From Aricia agestis (lineage: Eukaryota; Arthropoda; Insecta; Lepidoptera; Lycaenidae): a stretch of 64,000 bases of DNA. Under the pieces are notes generated by a model. That model saw only the letters and a list, made by a program, of their open reading frames with translations. It did no database searches and had not been told where the DNA came from. This document shows, one piece after another, positions 46,201 to 56,359 of this stretch (within the stretch, counting starts at the first letter, position 1; each line of letters starts with the position of its first letter). The stretch spans positions 7,928,001 through 7,992,000 of the forward strand of contig NC_056412.1 of NCBI RefSeq assembly GCF_905147365.1, in the 5' to 3' direction. The position numbers and the translations under genes are program-made.

Positions 46201-49200
46201 TCACTTCAATAAAATAATAAGGGCGAAATAATTTATATGGCAAAGAAACGTTTGCTGGGACAACTAGTTTATTTATAAAAAAATAATTAGAGATGTTTTT
46301 ATTTCCTTCTCCAAGCGAATACGAATCTCTGTAGAATTTTTATGTTCATTATAAACAAGTCATCCTAAATACTTAATTCTTGTTTACTTGTTTTTTAAAG
46401 TTACTCAAATGAAATTAACTTTCTTGTGGTGATATTATTAATTTAATTATAAATAATATAGCTTAAGACAATGAAAAAATTTAAAAACATTTTTTATGAA
46501 AAATTCAAACACTTCCAGACATGTCTCGAACGAACACTCGGCGAAGCATGTACAAAATATAAAGGAAGATAATCACAAGATAATCCACCTAAATGTAACT
46601 GAGGCCTATAACTGTGCTAATCCTGGGTTATAAATAATTATTTTACTCTTATTCGTTAACCTTAAGATTTTCTATTATATACAGTATTGGCGTTTTTATC
46701 TACAACTTTAGGTTCACGAAAAATGATCAGCTCAACTAACTACATAACAAGATCCCATTTTTACTATTTGGGTAAGGGGAAAATTTATCTCTTTTTCATT
46801 TTCTTTTTTTATCACATTTTGCTGACGCGGACGAAGTCGCGGGCAACAGCTAGTATCTTACATAATACTATCACAGCGTAATAAAGATATCCATAGACTG
46901 GAATACTACACTAAGTTGCTGGTAAATCTTTTGAATTTAGAGTTGTTTGGACTTCACAGTATATTATTCAATGACTTTAAGTATAACAGCTGATTTAATA
47001 ACTACTTATTTGGTAGTCTGTCTTTATAACGTAGGTTAAGTACTAACTTTGGAGCTGGACATAAAATAAAATCTCTATGATCCACTTGTCCCGATACTAG
47101 TTAAAGTAAACCGTCCCTGCGTTGAAATCTCACGCCTTTTCTTTTATAAAGTTCCGAAAGATTAACAGACTAAGTAACCCAGAATAAGTTTAACCGAGAC
47201 TAGCGAGGGTATGTAAGTATAATAATATAGGTATAATAAGATTTAAAGAGTCTTAAGGCCTGATGGACTTAAAGTAGATAAATAGGAATTGTAAACTTGG
47301 TACAAACTATAGTATAAAAAGGGACAAACAAAGGATATGGGCGAAAAGCTCATAGACGAGACGACCCAAATTATTTGTAATAAATTAATTATTAGTAATA
47401 AATAATAATTTATAAAAAGTAAGTAGCGGGGGCCTCACTTATTGAAATACTTTTATTCTAGCTTCTTACATCACACCATGCGACTTCAAGGACCCGAACC
47501 TCCGAGGGTGTATCCGAGAGGAGATATTAAAGGCTCTTCCTCAGTTCGCGAAGGGCCTGCCCGAGCTCGAGGTCAATTCCCTCGATCCCTTCGCCCTAAA
47601 CGACATCGTCATCAACGAGCCTAACCTCAAAATTACACTTTCCAATCCTAAACTGTCCGGACTCAGCAAATTGACCCTGAAAGAATTCCAGTGAGTTTTA
47701 ACTTTTTATCTTCCATACGTGACATAAGAGTGCACGAAGACGAGTCAAGAGATTCGTAGATCTGCAGTGGCTTGACCTAATCGCTAAATGATTTTGAGGT
47801 TCTGTTTTTTTTTTATTAAATAAGGGGGCAAACGACCAAACGGGTCACCTGATAGTAAGCAACTACCGTCGCCCATGGACACTCGCAACATCAGAAGAGG
47901 GTGCGTTGCCGGCCAAAAGGCTCTGTTATGGTGTGTAAAGTCAGAACATGAGCTTACATAAGGCACCATTAATACTGATCTGTTTTGACAGTGCCAGTCA
48001 TATCAGTCTCGACTCTCGGAATGATTTTACCAAAATTTAACATAAAATGGTTTTTGCTGGGATTTTATTTACTCCATAAAAATATGCAGAAAAATAATTC
48101 CCACATTCAATAACACCAGAATAACGTCAGAAAATCATTATTATATATTTAAACATTGTATAATTTATTATTATTGTTTCATTTAAATACCACTTGGATT
48201 TAAAAAATTCCAGGTTGGACGCCAAAGACATCGAAGCCGACTTTGTATTGAATTTCGTGTCTGACTTCCACGTGGCAGCCGACTACGTCGCCGACGGGAA
48301 AATTCTGATCCTTCCGATCCAAGGCAAAGGCGCCTCTACCATTGATGTCCGTAAGTACAAAAATTTTCATCTATTTCTTCGCTCTTGTTAGTCTTAGCGT
48401 GATAAAATATAGCCTATAGCCTTCCTCGATAAATGGGCTAACTAACACTCAAAGAATTTTTTAAATCGGACCAGTAGATTGGCACGTTCAAATAAGCCCT
48501 TCCATATAATTTCCCACGTTTTTTCCACATTTTTCTCTATTTCTTAGTACCTATTAATCTTAGCGTGATAAAATATAACCTATAGCCTACCTCGATGAAT
48601 GGGCAATCTAACATTGAAAGAATTTTTCAAACCGGATAAGTAGTTCTTGAGATTAGTGCGTTCAAATATATCCTTTCATATAATTTCCCCCGTTTTTTTC
48701 CACATTTTCCTGTATTTCTTCACTCCTATTAGTCTTAGCGTGATAAAATATAACCTTCTTCAATCAATGGGCTATCTAACACTGAAAGAATTTTTCAAAT
48801 CGGACCAGTAGTTCCTGAGATTAGCGCGTTCAAATAAGCCCTTTTAAATAATTTCCCCCCGTTTTTTCCACATTTTCCTCTATTTCTTCGCTCCTATTAT
48901 ACTTAGCGTGATAAAATATAGCCTATAGTCTTCCTCGATAAATGGGCTATCCAACAGTCAAAGAATTTTTCAAATCAGACCAGTATTTCCTGAAATTAGC
49001 GCGTTTAAACAAACAAACTCTTCCCAAATATAATATTAAGTATAGATAACCTTTAGGTATAGGTTTTGACCTTTTGAATGTAAGAAAATCGTTTTAAAAA
49101 AAGGTGTTTTACCAATTTACAAATATCTTGAAAATTTTGTCATTTTTACTTATGACTCGCGTGACATGTACCATCGTGGAAATTGATTCCTAAGCAATTG

Positions 49201-51438
49201 ACAGACCCACGTCATTTGGTCGGCTTATGTCAATTCAATGTTAGCTGTGATCGGTCGGATGGGATGTCCTCCATCTGCCTAGGAATCAACTTATCTGATA
49301 ATAATAATAATAATAGCTCCCACACCGGTTTCGGTGACGGTGGCCGGTTTCATTGAAACCAGGCCAGCTACGCAGGAGTAATTTTATAGTGCCCAAGTGT
49401 GTGCACAGTACACAAGAGCACTCTCTATTCCTTTACTCTCATAACTTAGTGGGACGGAAAACCGACATGACTGGCGAGAGATCTGGTGCAGGACCGACTT
49501 TTTACATGCCCATCCGATGCATGGATCATCTTACTTGTCAGACAATCAGGTGATCAGCCTGCATTATCCTAACCAAACTAGGAAATAACATGTTTCCAAC
49601 GCGGGAATCGAACCCACGACCTCCGAGTCAAGAGCCGAGCTCTGAACCACTGGACCACGGAGGCGTTACTTATCTGATAGTACAATACAGAAAAACCAAA
49701 GGCCAACAAGCTGCAGCAGACAAGCCCAAAAAAACTATTTCCTTAACTTTTTTACAGAGAAAATGTCATGCAACATAACGTCCAAGATCAAGATACACAA
49801 GGACAGCGAGAAGTTCAACCACATGAAGCTGAGCTCGCCTTCATACACATACGACATTGGGTCCACTGTCTTCCGATTCGAAAACCTCTTCAATGGAAAC
49901 AAGGAGCTATGTAAGTGGTGGATGTTGATCTCTACTAACGGTATTTCTATACTAAGCAGTTCTAAAAAGTCATTTCGTCAGTTTTTACCATAAAGTTTAT
50001 ATACCTAGCGGAATAGAGCAACAATCTCGAGCTGTCAAACGAAACCGAAATTGGTTTCATCTGTGAGTAAAAATATGTGTACGTATACACTTACAGAAGC
50101 ATGATTGAATATGATTTCTAGGGATTAAATTGTCAACGTGCGGCACGTGCCGACTGGACGTCAAAAAAAGAGTGCTGCTGTCATGTATCACACGTCTCTT
50201 TTTACCACGCAGTATTACTGATAGTGACATCTCCCTTGCTGAGGCCTTTGTTTCTCTATTCCGCTAGGTATATTAACTTTATGGTTTTTACCTAAAGTGT
50301 GGTTATTTGATAACTAGACGTTCCGCGCAGCTTCGCCCGCGTAAATTAGATATTTTACAGACAAATAAGTCTATAAAAAATGGCCTATGATCCTTCACGT
50401 GATCTACTTATGTAGGTGCCAAATAACAGAAAAAATGCTCCAGTAGTTCGTGAGATAAGCCCTTTCAAATAATTTCCCCCGTTTTTTCCACATTTTTCTC
50501 TATTTCTTCGCTTCAATTAGTCTTAGTGTGATAAAATATAGCTTATAGCCTTCCTCGATTATTGGGCTATCTAAGACTGAAAGATTTTTTCAAAGCGGAC
50601 CAGTAGTTCCTGAGATTAGCGCGTTCAAACAAACAAATATTGTATTAGTATAGATACGTCTAGAACAAAACAAGTACCTACATAACATGAGATGACATGG
50701 AAATACAACATTACATGCGCTTTACAATATAGAACAGTGTCTTTCATTCAGGGGGTCACGACCCTCCGGGGGTCTAAAATTGCAATCCAACTAAGTTATT
50801 ATTTTTTAACACAGAAAATTTGACGTTACATAGAAAATTAACTCTACTTATCGCCATTAAATAAATCCCGCACACTATAATGTTGTCTTGCATTCACCAC
50901 ATAATCCTTCTCAACTCTACAACCAAGCGATACCGCGTTGTAGAGGGAGTCTACAACGCGGTATCGCTTGGTTGTAGAGTTGAGAAGTTGGGAAGGGGGT
51001 ATGACTGTTTTTAATCGTTTTAAATAAATGATCGAGTACCGAAAATGCAGTTATTGATTTAATACATTACAATAGTAACAGAGTAAACAGAACTGACGAG
51101 TAGGCCGACTCAGAAGAGATCTCGAAATGAATACGTTTGATGTAGTATTACGCGCCCAACTCGCGTATTTCCAGGGCCCGTTTGTTTGAAGTCGAGGTAC
51201 TCCTTAGTTCTGTCTACTCCGACAGTAACGAATAATATTCGATGAGTAAAAAAACCCTTTTATAGCCGAAACAACGCACAAGTTCGCCAACGAGAACTGG
51301 AAGCAGCTGATGGACGATCTCGCGCCGCCCGTCATCAAGCAGATCGCCACCGCCATCGTCAAGAACATCAACGCGTTCCTATCCAAAATACGAATCGATA
51401 AGATGGTCAAAAATTATCCAGTTCATTTGTTAAACTGA
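43144..51438 (+). CDS. Takeout / juvenile-hormone-binding-protein family gene, complete, five exons
   Basis: Secreted carrier of the JHBP/takeout (TULIP-fold) family, which binds juvenile hormone or other hydrophobic ligands in haemolymph or secretions. Exons 43144-43210, 47462-47690, 48214-48350, 49758-49910 and 51266-51438 join with consistent phases (1,2,1,1) into 252 residues plus stop. Residues 1-17 form a signal peptide (hydrophobic core LLFVFALSIAYI, cleavage after ISA). The family N-terminus follows: LPSYITPC with the Cys pair C29/C39, then repeated LDPF..LN segments, a NIT sequon at N150, and the C-terminal motif HKFANENWKQL. Length is normal for the family (about 240-255). The introns are crowded with transposons, but all exons are intact. 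A similar first exon at 56236 indicates a tandem cluster. Ligand unknown. Confidence 0.9.
43430..43816. mobile_element. Foldback element in JHBP intron 1 with the same MITE at its centre (copy 1)
   Basis: Outer arms 43430-43513 and 43733-43816 are inverted copies of 84 bp with two visible mismatches (for example ACCGGTTTTTCG / CGAAAAACCGGT). The centre 43515-43731 is the MITE also found at 54131. Confidence 0.75.
44277..44513. mobile_element. Long-TIR MITE CAGGGTGTAACA, copy b, diverged (JHBP intron 1)
   Basis: CAGAATGTAACAAAACTAAG start and TTACATCCTG end; TA flanks. The TIRs are clearly older than in the other copies. Confidence 0.65.
44739..45753. mobile_element. 1-kb foldback element GGTTGGGTTGCACCA (JHBP intron 1)
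   Basis: Ends GGTTGGGTTGCACCA and TGGTGCAACCCAACC, followed inward by TTAAAGTT/AACTATAA tracts. Inverted similarity runs through most of the element (for example GACAAGGCTTTA, ACATTTAGTTTCTTG, TATTATGGCAC in both arms) to a central AATAATAAA hairpin at 45277-45312. Confidence 0.75.
45800..45891. mobile_element. Half copy of MITE CAGGGTGTAACA
   Basis: Left TIR only (CAGGGTGTAAGAAAAC ... GTAGCAGCGCTGGAAG). The right half is absent. Confidence 0.6.
45988..46267 (+). mobile_element. Helitron-like repeat, family 3, copy b (JHBP intron 1)
   Basis: Same body as 15420-15725, ending GCTGGGACAACTAG|T. A third copy of only the 3' end is at 57219-57262. Confidence 0.5.
46810..46853 (+). mobile_element. 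Helitron-like 3' end (JHBP intron 1)
   Basis: GACGCGGACGAAGTCGCGGG then CAACAGCTAG|T, as in 8313-9062. The left border is undefined. Confidence 0.5.
47462..47690 (+). CDS. JHBP-like gene exon 2
   Basis: 229 bp, acceptor TTATTCTAG|CTTCT, donor TTCCA|GTGAGT. Encodes P23-F98 with the first conserved Cys pair (CDFKDPNLRGC) and the segment EVNSLDPFALNDI, typical of takeout/JHBP proteins. It is GC-richer than its surroundings. Confidence 0.88.
47804..47920 (-). mobile_element. Family-3 SINE fragment in JHBP intron 2
   Basis: 3' part only: T-run, AAGGGGGCAAACGACCAAAC, CCCATGGACACTCGCAACAT, GCGTTGCCGGCC. It lies 115 bp downstream of exon 2 of the JHBP-like gene. Confidence 0.7.
48214..48350 (+). 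CDS. JHBP-like gene exon 3
   Basis: 137 bp, acceptor AATTCCAG|GTTGG, donor GTCC|GTAAGT. Encodes LDAKDIEADFVLNFVSDFHV and the strand region KILILPIQGKG, matching the family 'I.G.G' segment. Both phases agree with the neighbouring exons. Confidence 0.88.
48372..49046 (-). mobile_element. Helitron-like element with an internal array of about four 170-bp repeats (JHBP intron 3)
   Basis: Units start near 48376, 48542, 48717 and 48888, each with CTTAGCGTGATAAAATATA, AATGGGCTA and TTTTTCCACATTTTCCT-like blocks. The minus-strand 5' end TCTATACTTAATATTATATT at 49046 is preceded by A. No CTAG 3' end was found. Confidence 0.65.
49168..49683. mobile_element. MITE GTACYATC, copy b, interrupted by a SINE (JHBP intron 3)
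   Basis: GTACCATCGTGGAAATTGAT left end and CTGATAGTAC right end. The 367-bp SINE 49301-49667 sits 16 bp from the right end. Removing it and one TSD copy restores the layout of 2694-2873. Confidence 0.8.
49301..49667 (-). mobile_element. tRNA-derived SINE, family 1, copy c, in JHBP intron 3
   Basis: Full-length minus-strand copy with an (ATT)n tail, read as ATAATAATAATAATAAT on the plus strand at 49301. It is flanked by 12-bp target duplications ACTTATCTGATA at 49289-49300 and 49668-49679, and inserted into the MITE 49168-49683. Confidence 0.9.
49758..49910 (+). CDS. JHBP-like gene exon 4
   Basis: 153 bp, acceptor TTTTTACAG|AGAAAATG, donor GAGCTAT|GTAAGT. Encodes residues 146-195 with sequon NIT and the family segment FRFENLFNGNKEL, where 'LFNG...L' is typical of takeout proteins. 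Confidence 0.88.
49988..50284. mobile_element. MITE CCATAAAG, copy a, 6-bp TSD (JHBP intron 4)
   Basis: Terminal inverted repeats of about 30 bp (CCATAAAGTTTATATACCTA / its inverse), flanked by TTTTTA at 49982-49987 and 50285-50290. Confidence 0.85.
50314..50654 (-). mobile_element. Helitron-like element, 341 bp (JHBP intron 4)
   Basis: Minus strand A|TCTATACTAATACAATATTT ... GCGCGGAACGTCTAG|T. It carries one copy of the 170-bp unit found in array form at 48372. Confidence 0.65.
50907..50987. repeat. Perfect 38-bp-arm palindrome (JHBP intron 4)
   Basis: Arms 50907-50944 and 50950-50987 are exact (CTTCTCAACTCTACAACCAA, GCGATACCGCGTTGTAGA); loop GGGAG. Confidence 0.92.
51266..51438 (+). CDS. 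JHBP-like gene exon 5 (terminal)
   Basis: Acceptor TTTTATAG|CCGAAAC. Encodes the C-terminal family motif ETTHKFANENWKQLMDDL and ends TGA at 51436. The 56 residues form the expected C-terminal helix region. Codon use is strongly GC-ending, unlike the flanking AT-rich DNA, as expected for a selected exon. Confidence 0.9.
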
Positions 51439-51646
51439 TTATGTATAATATAAGTTAAGCAATGTTAAGCACTGAAACTATAAAACATTGTGATACCGGC
51501 GGCGGGGCTAAAATGGTCACATTTAGCATTTCCTCTCAATCAATTCAGCAAATGAATTGTCAAAACTGTCAAAATGAAAAATGTCAAATCAGTACAAAAA
51601 TATAGAAATGAATTGCAAGCAGACTTGCATTTTGCGATTTTAGAAA

Positions 51647-51652
51647 AATAAA
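51647..51652 (+). other. Candidate polyadenylation signal of the JHBP-like gene
   Basis: AATAAA about 210 bp after the stop codon. No other AATAAA lies between it and the stop, so it is the first canonical signal, but without transcript data this stays tentative. Confidence 0.4.
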
Positions 51653-52056
51653 TCATATTATGATTCATATCATGATTCTTCAAAGCGACCATTTTAGCCC
51701 CGCTGATGTGAAAAGGATTAAAACGTTACCAAAAGTTTTGTTTGTCTCAATCTTTCGCATCGCGAAACATAATTTTTATTTTTAGTTACTGCTATTTAAA
51801 AAATATAAATATTATTATGAAAACATTTGAATATCATTATAAAAATAATTTACTTTGTAATATTTATCTACTTTTTTCTCATTTGCTACATGGACACTCG
51901 TAATTTAAAATAATTGCCATGGAATATGTATTAAACATGAACTAATAATAAAAAATATAGAAGTTTCATCAGAATTACCAGATAAACAAAAAAGTGGGAG
52001 TCCCAGTAGTAAGTAATAACTACATAAATATCTTAATATATTTTTTTATAATATCT
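51653..52056. other. 3' flank of the JHBP-like gene
   Basis: AT-rich; no gene. The stretches 52324-53439 and 54540-56235 (between the two JHBP-like genes) also show no ORF that I can support. Confidence 0.5.
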
Positions 52057-52323
52057 ATGGACGCTTCACACCACGTCAGTCTGGTCCCGTGGTAAGTACT
52101 TAGAGGACTTGTGTTACAGGTACCATACCAGACAACGGATATATATTTAATACTTTTATACTATACGTATACTTATTTAAGATTGTTATTATATGATACA
52201 CATATTTAATACACATCCATGACCCAGGAACTTTGAAATATTTTTGTTCCGTCGGCGGGATTCGAACCCGCGACCCCCGGCTTGAGCTACCAACAGCTCA
52301 CCAACTGAGCCACAGAGGTCGTC
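52057..52323 (-). mobile_element. tRNA-derived SINE, family 2, copy b
   Basis: About 90% like 2353-2610 by eye: ACGACCTCTGTGGCTCAGTT head, GCGGGTTCGAATCCCGCC B box, same AT-rich body and GTGGTGTGAAGCGTCCAT end. It lies 600 bp past the JHBP-like stop codon. Confidence 0.8.
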
Positions 52324-53439
52324 GTAAATATAACATTCTTTATTTATGAGGTCCCCTATGTTGGACAGATGACGATAATTTATTTGTTTTGTTCCTAGAT
52401 TTCCTTTCCCTATCCACTCTGTTTTATTTATTACAAATGGATATACATAAATAATTACTTTGTATCTTTAGCTTAGTATAGAAATACAATATTCCATCCT
52501 TTTAATTACTTACATAAAAACTATGGGTAGGTGTCATAATTTTTGTTTTTGAAATTCTTAATAGTTTTCCAATTCCACTGCGTAATGCAGTGTTCATTAC
52601 CTACTATACATTAGGTCTACCAATGGCACGCGTGGCACCAGTGGCACGTGACATAATTTTTGGAGCACGCAGCAAATTAATTTCGATACTTACTAAAATT
52701 AATATCGAAATTATTTTACCAATAATGAAGGTTACAAGTGGTTATAATATATATAGATCCACCTCTGCATGATACTGAGCATCAAATTAGAAAAAAAATA
52801 AAAAAAAATATGCACCGAATACAAAAAATAATTGAATGGCACGTTTATACGACTTCTTCAGAAAGATTTCTTGAGGAAAGGGCACGTTGATACGAAAAGG
52901 TTCTAAAAGGTTCTATACATGTAATATGTATACTAGTACGACGTGAGTGATGACTGATGGTTGATGATTGATGATAAATAAATCATTGTATTCCACAAAC
53001 GTTTGTTACTCGTCTATTACACGTCGGTAATATCAATTATGATGGCTCATAGCTCATACAAGATTCAATCACTATTATTATAGGTGGAACCATGACTCGC
53101 AATGACGTCATAGAAGCCAGTGATTCTCAAAGACGGTTACGGTTACGGATGTTGGTGGTTAGCACATCCATGAATAAACGTAGTTTGCTGGGGTTCCATT
53201 GGCATAAATGTTAAAACGGGCTGATAATAAGTGTTATTAAGAATTGCAAAGGATATACTATTAGTTTAAATTAATTATATAATTATTAATTAAATGTTGT
53301 TCTTGGATTAGATCAAGAACCTTATGCAATATTTTGTAAGCTTATTATCTATTAAGCTCTATTGATCCCGTTAAGATATAATTTGCCTTTTACTCGAAAG
53401 AGAGTGATAATAATCAAATCAGAGCCATTTATCCATATT

Positions 53440-53640
53440 TACTAATATTATAAATGGGAAAGTGTGTGTCTGTTAGTCTGTTACCTCTTCACACCCAACC
53501 GCCCAAACCACTAAACCGATTTTGCTGAAATTTGGTATGGGGATACTTTGAATCCCGGGCCCCGGCAAAGGACATAGGATACTTTTTATCCAGGAGAAAT
53601 GTACGGCCCCCGCGCGATAAACTAGTTTTGGCGTCTTTTT
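53440..53640 (+). mobile_element. Repeat fragment with ACTAATATTATAAATGGG start
   Basis: Shares AAATTTGGTATGGGGATACT and AAAGGACATAGGATACTTTT with 61785-61925, and the motif GAAAGTGTGTCTG. Probably another 5' fragment of a Helitron/RTE-like family. Confidence 0.45.
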
Positions 53641-53877
53641 TATTTAGATTTTTTTCTTATATTGAAGCTATTATATAATCATTTTAGAACTGACTTAAAT
53701 GAGAATCGGATCATAATTTATTACATTCAGGTTCCAAATATTCACGTATCTAGTTGACCTCCAAAATACACCACTGATGGACGCATGTATTCTAGGCGAA
53801 GGTGACACAAATGTTGACGTACGTGCGTAAACACGGCATTTTTCCAAACTGCTTTGTTGTTTTCGTAATACCAAAAC

Positions 53878-54036
53878 ATGGAGTTAAGCACACAGCTTAA
53901 TAGAGTAAGAGCCCTCAAGGGCCAGACTATCCTTAGTTTCGTAAAGCAGAACGTTTACCTGTTTGTGACCTTTACAGAGGTGACCGGCAACTATGGAGTT
54001 TCAGTCACGGTTACTTTAGGAGGTATCCAGTTCTGA
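53878..54036 (+). other. 52-codon ORF of unknown function within an inverted repeat arm
   Basis: ATG at 53878, stop TGA at 54034. It encodes a peptide with the hydrophobic run VYLFVTFTEVTGNYG and then VSVTVTLGGIQF. Most of it (from 53909) lies in the left arm of an inverted repeat whose right arm (54364-54532) keeps a related frame ending GGIQF and a stop, about 85% alike by eye. I do not recognise it. It may be the remnant of a transposon ORF or chance. Confidence 0.3.
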
Positions 54037-54070
54037 AGGTCTACCTGACCTTCGAAAAAGAGTAAAACTC
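53909..54070. repeat. Left arm of a 160-bp imperfect inverted repeat (partner 54364-54532)
   Basis: Shares with the reverse complement of 54364-54532 long identical blocks such as TTTAGGAGGTATCCAGTTCT and GGTCTACCTGACCTT. A MITE (54131-54329) lies between the arms. Confidence 0.75.
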
Positions 54071-54130
54071 AATTTCATAGCTTATTTTTTAACGTTGCTT
54101 TCTACTGCTATATTATACCCTCCAAGTCTA

Positions 54131-54329
54131 ATATAAGCGAGCGTAATTTGTGAGTTGTGACTGAGTCGCAGAGCCGCGTAAACATCATTTCATACAAATC
54201 ATGACTCACAAAATTACGCTCGTGTGAATCAAACAGGACTTTTGTTTGAAACTGAATGCCGCAGAATTCTGCCGAACCGAAATTCTGCGACTCACAACTA
54301 ACAAATTACGCTCGTTTGGCTTCGCCCTA
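54131..54329. mobile_element. MITE, GCGAAGCCAAACGAGCG family, copy 2
   Basis: About 200 bp with terminal inverted repeats containing CGAGCGTAATTTGTgAGTTG and an internal AATTCTGC palindrome; near-identical to the central part of 43430-43816. It lies between the inverted arms at 53909 and 54364. Confidence 0.7.
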
Positions 54330-54363
54330 ATACTTTAAGAAAGTTGGGAAAAAAGGGTGGGAA

Positions 54364-54532
54364 GAGCTTTACTCCTTCTCAAAGGTCAGGTAGACCTTCA
54401 GAACTGGATACCTCCTAAAGTAACTGCGACCAAAACTCCATAGTTGCTGGTCGTTCTTACCCTTGTAAAGGTCACAAAAAGGTAAACTTTCAGCTTTACG
54501 AAACGAAGGAAGGTCTGGCCCTCGCGGGCTCG
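54364..54532. repeat. Right arm of the 160-bp imperfect inverted repeat
   Basis: Reverse-complement partner of 53909-54070, with small indels. The two arms are about 300 bp apart. Confidence 0.75.
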
Positions 54533-56235
54533 TCGTCCATAAAATTATCATTATTATTTACTGGAAAGCACAAACAATTATTGACATAATCGTAATGCTA
54601 AAGTCATCAAATGAAAAAAAAACCTCCATCTACTTATCAAGTTACGGCAGGATAGTTTTTATATTTTCGGTATAAAGTGGTTCTGAATTGTGATATACGG
54701 ACGTTCACGATAGGGTTCAGTTTTTCGCTACGGAACCCTAAAAAGGCTTAGCCCGGCTTGGGAAGTCTTGCTCTACATAAAATGTACTCATCGGTACGGT
54801 ACCTACTCAATATCTCAATGTCATCATTAAGCCAAACAAAACAACAGGATACCCAATACGTGTTACACCTGCAAGGCCTTGCGGAAGTTACGCTCGCACT
54901 TGACTGTTTTAAGATCAAGAACCTCAGCGCTCCTATCACTTATCAGACACAATCCTCATTGTCCTTTTTTACTTTGTATTGTCTTGGATCTCAAGGGATA
55001 TGCATACAATGATTACTTTTTTATTTGTGTTTGTTTAATGCATTGGAAGACCATGTTGATGTCCATTTAGTTGCAATTTTTTTCAATGGACTAGGCCAAA
55101 GACAAAAGGATCGTCTGTTATGCAAATATGATAAAAAATTTACACAAAATATTTAGACCACATGGACATATGCACACTACACTCTACAGTATGGTATCAC
55201 TGATATTTTCTACAAAGACACGGTAGGCAGTAGGCACCAAGTAACCAACCATAATTAAAAAAAAAAACAAACAAAATACAAGTTTAAAAAATCACAGTCG
55301 TATAATTATAATCCTTAGCTATTTTCTCATAATAAGTATAAAATGTACGGAAATAACGCATTATTCACACATTTAATTTCCATAATTTTATTTTAAACAT
55401 TTGCATTCAAGTATTATCGCGACCAAGTAATATAGTAAAATTTACACGGTAGGTATAAGAATTAAAAATAAATAAATCATCGCCCAATTACCAATATAAA
55501 ACCGACAGGAATAATTTATATTCTAAATCTACATATTAGCAACATTACAAGAATTAGAATTTAATTAAAATATTTAATTTTTAACAAAAATATAAGTACC
55601 TCTACAATCTACATTGACTGGGCCCATATTATGCCATTCAAAATTAGTGATCGATGCATTCAAAGCATTCTAGTAGGTACAGATGAACTCCTACGTTAAA
55701 TGAGTCGCAACGTACAATATCGCCAGTTTTGCCGTTTAATTATTTTTATCTTCCTTTTGAAGGGTAGTTAACATGAAGTGAAGCCATCAGAGGAGTTTTG
55801 CGATTGTCCGTTAAAAGCAAGAATATAATATGTGTGGTTTTTTAATATTGACAGCTCATTCATTAAAATCAAATTGCTTAAGCTCGCTATGATTGTATTT
55901 ACATAATATTATACAAAATGTAATACATATACATTATATACATATTATATACCGTGAACCGTCCATACCAGTTAGTAGTTACGACCACATCTTAACTCGT
56001 GATCCAATTTTGATCACCAAAACCGTTCACAATGCGATAACAACTTATAAAAAATCGATAACTTTAGTTACAGTAATTTTTCTTTTGTTATAATGCTCAT
56101 AGCTCGTACAATTTTCCGTAAGAGATGAAAATTACTCGATGCAAGCTGCACGTAAGCGTTTAAAAATGAGCAGCATTTCCTTGCAGCTGCAGTCATCGGC
56201 CGGCCCTTGGTAGCAAATCATCTATTGATTGAACA

Positions 56236-56305
56236 ATGAAATATTTTTCTACGTTTCTTTTTATTCTCGCGTGCTACGAAACTAGTGCCCACGATGGACA
56301 ACTAC
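56236..56305 (+). CDS. Exon 1 of a second takeout/JHBP-like gene
   Basis: ATGAAATATTTTTC... encodes MKYFSTFLFILACYETSAHDGQL and one further base before GTAAGT. It matches exon 1 of the gene at 43144 in start (MKY), signal peptide, HD(A/G)xL after the cleavage site, and phase-1 donor. A TTTAAAAA box (56159) and GCAGTCATC initiator-like site lie upstream. No exon 2 was found up to 64000, so the rest of the gene should lie right of the window, or this is an orphan exon. Confidence 0.7.
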
Positions 56306-56359
56306 GTAAGTAACTTTAGCCTCACTTTAAAAATAAAAAATAGATATAAAGTGTGTTAG

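Noticed and set aside
47442..47624. 60-codon ORF starting MKYFYSS over JHBP exon 2
   Set aside because: Wrong frame: the exon is read in the frame giving LPSYITPC and joins exon 1 at TTCTAG|C.
48372..49046. Regularly spaced repeats as a possible CRISPR array
   Set aside because: Units are about 170 bp without constant spacers, in an intron of an insect gene with Helitron-like ends.
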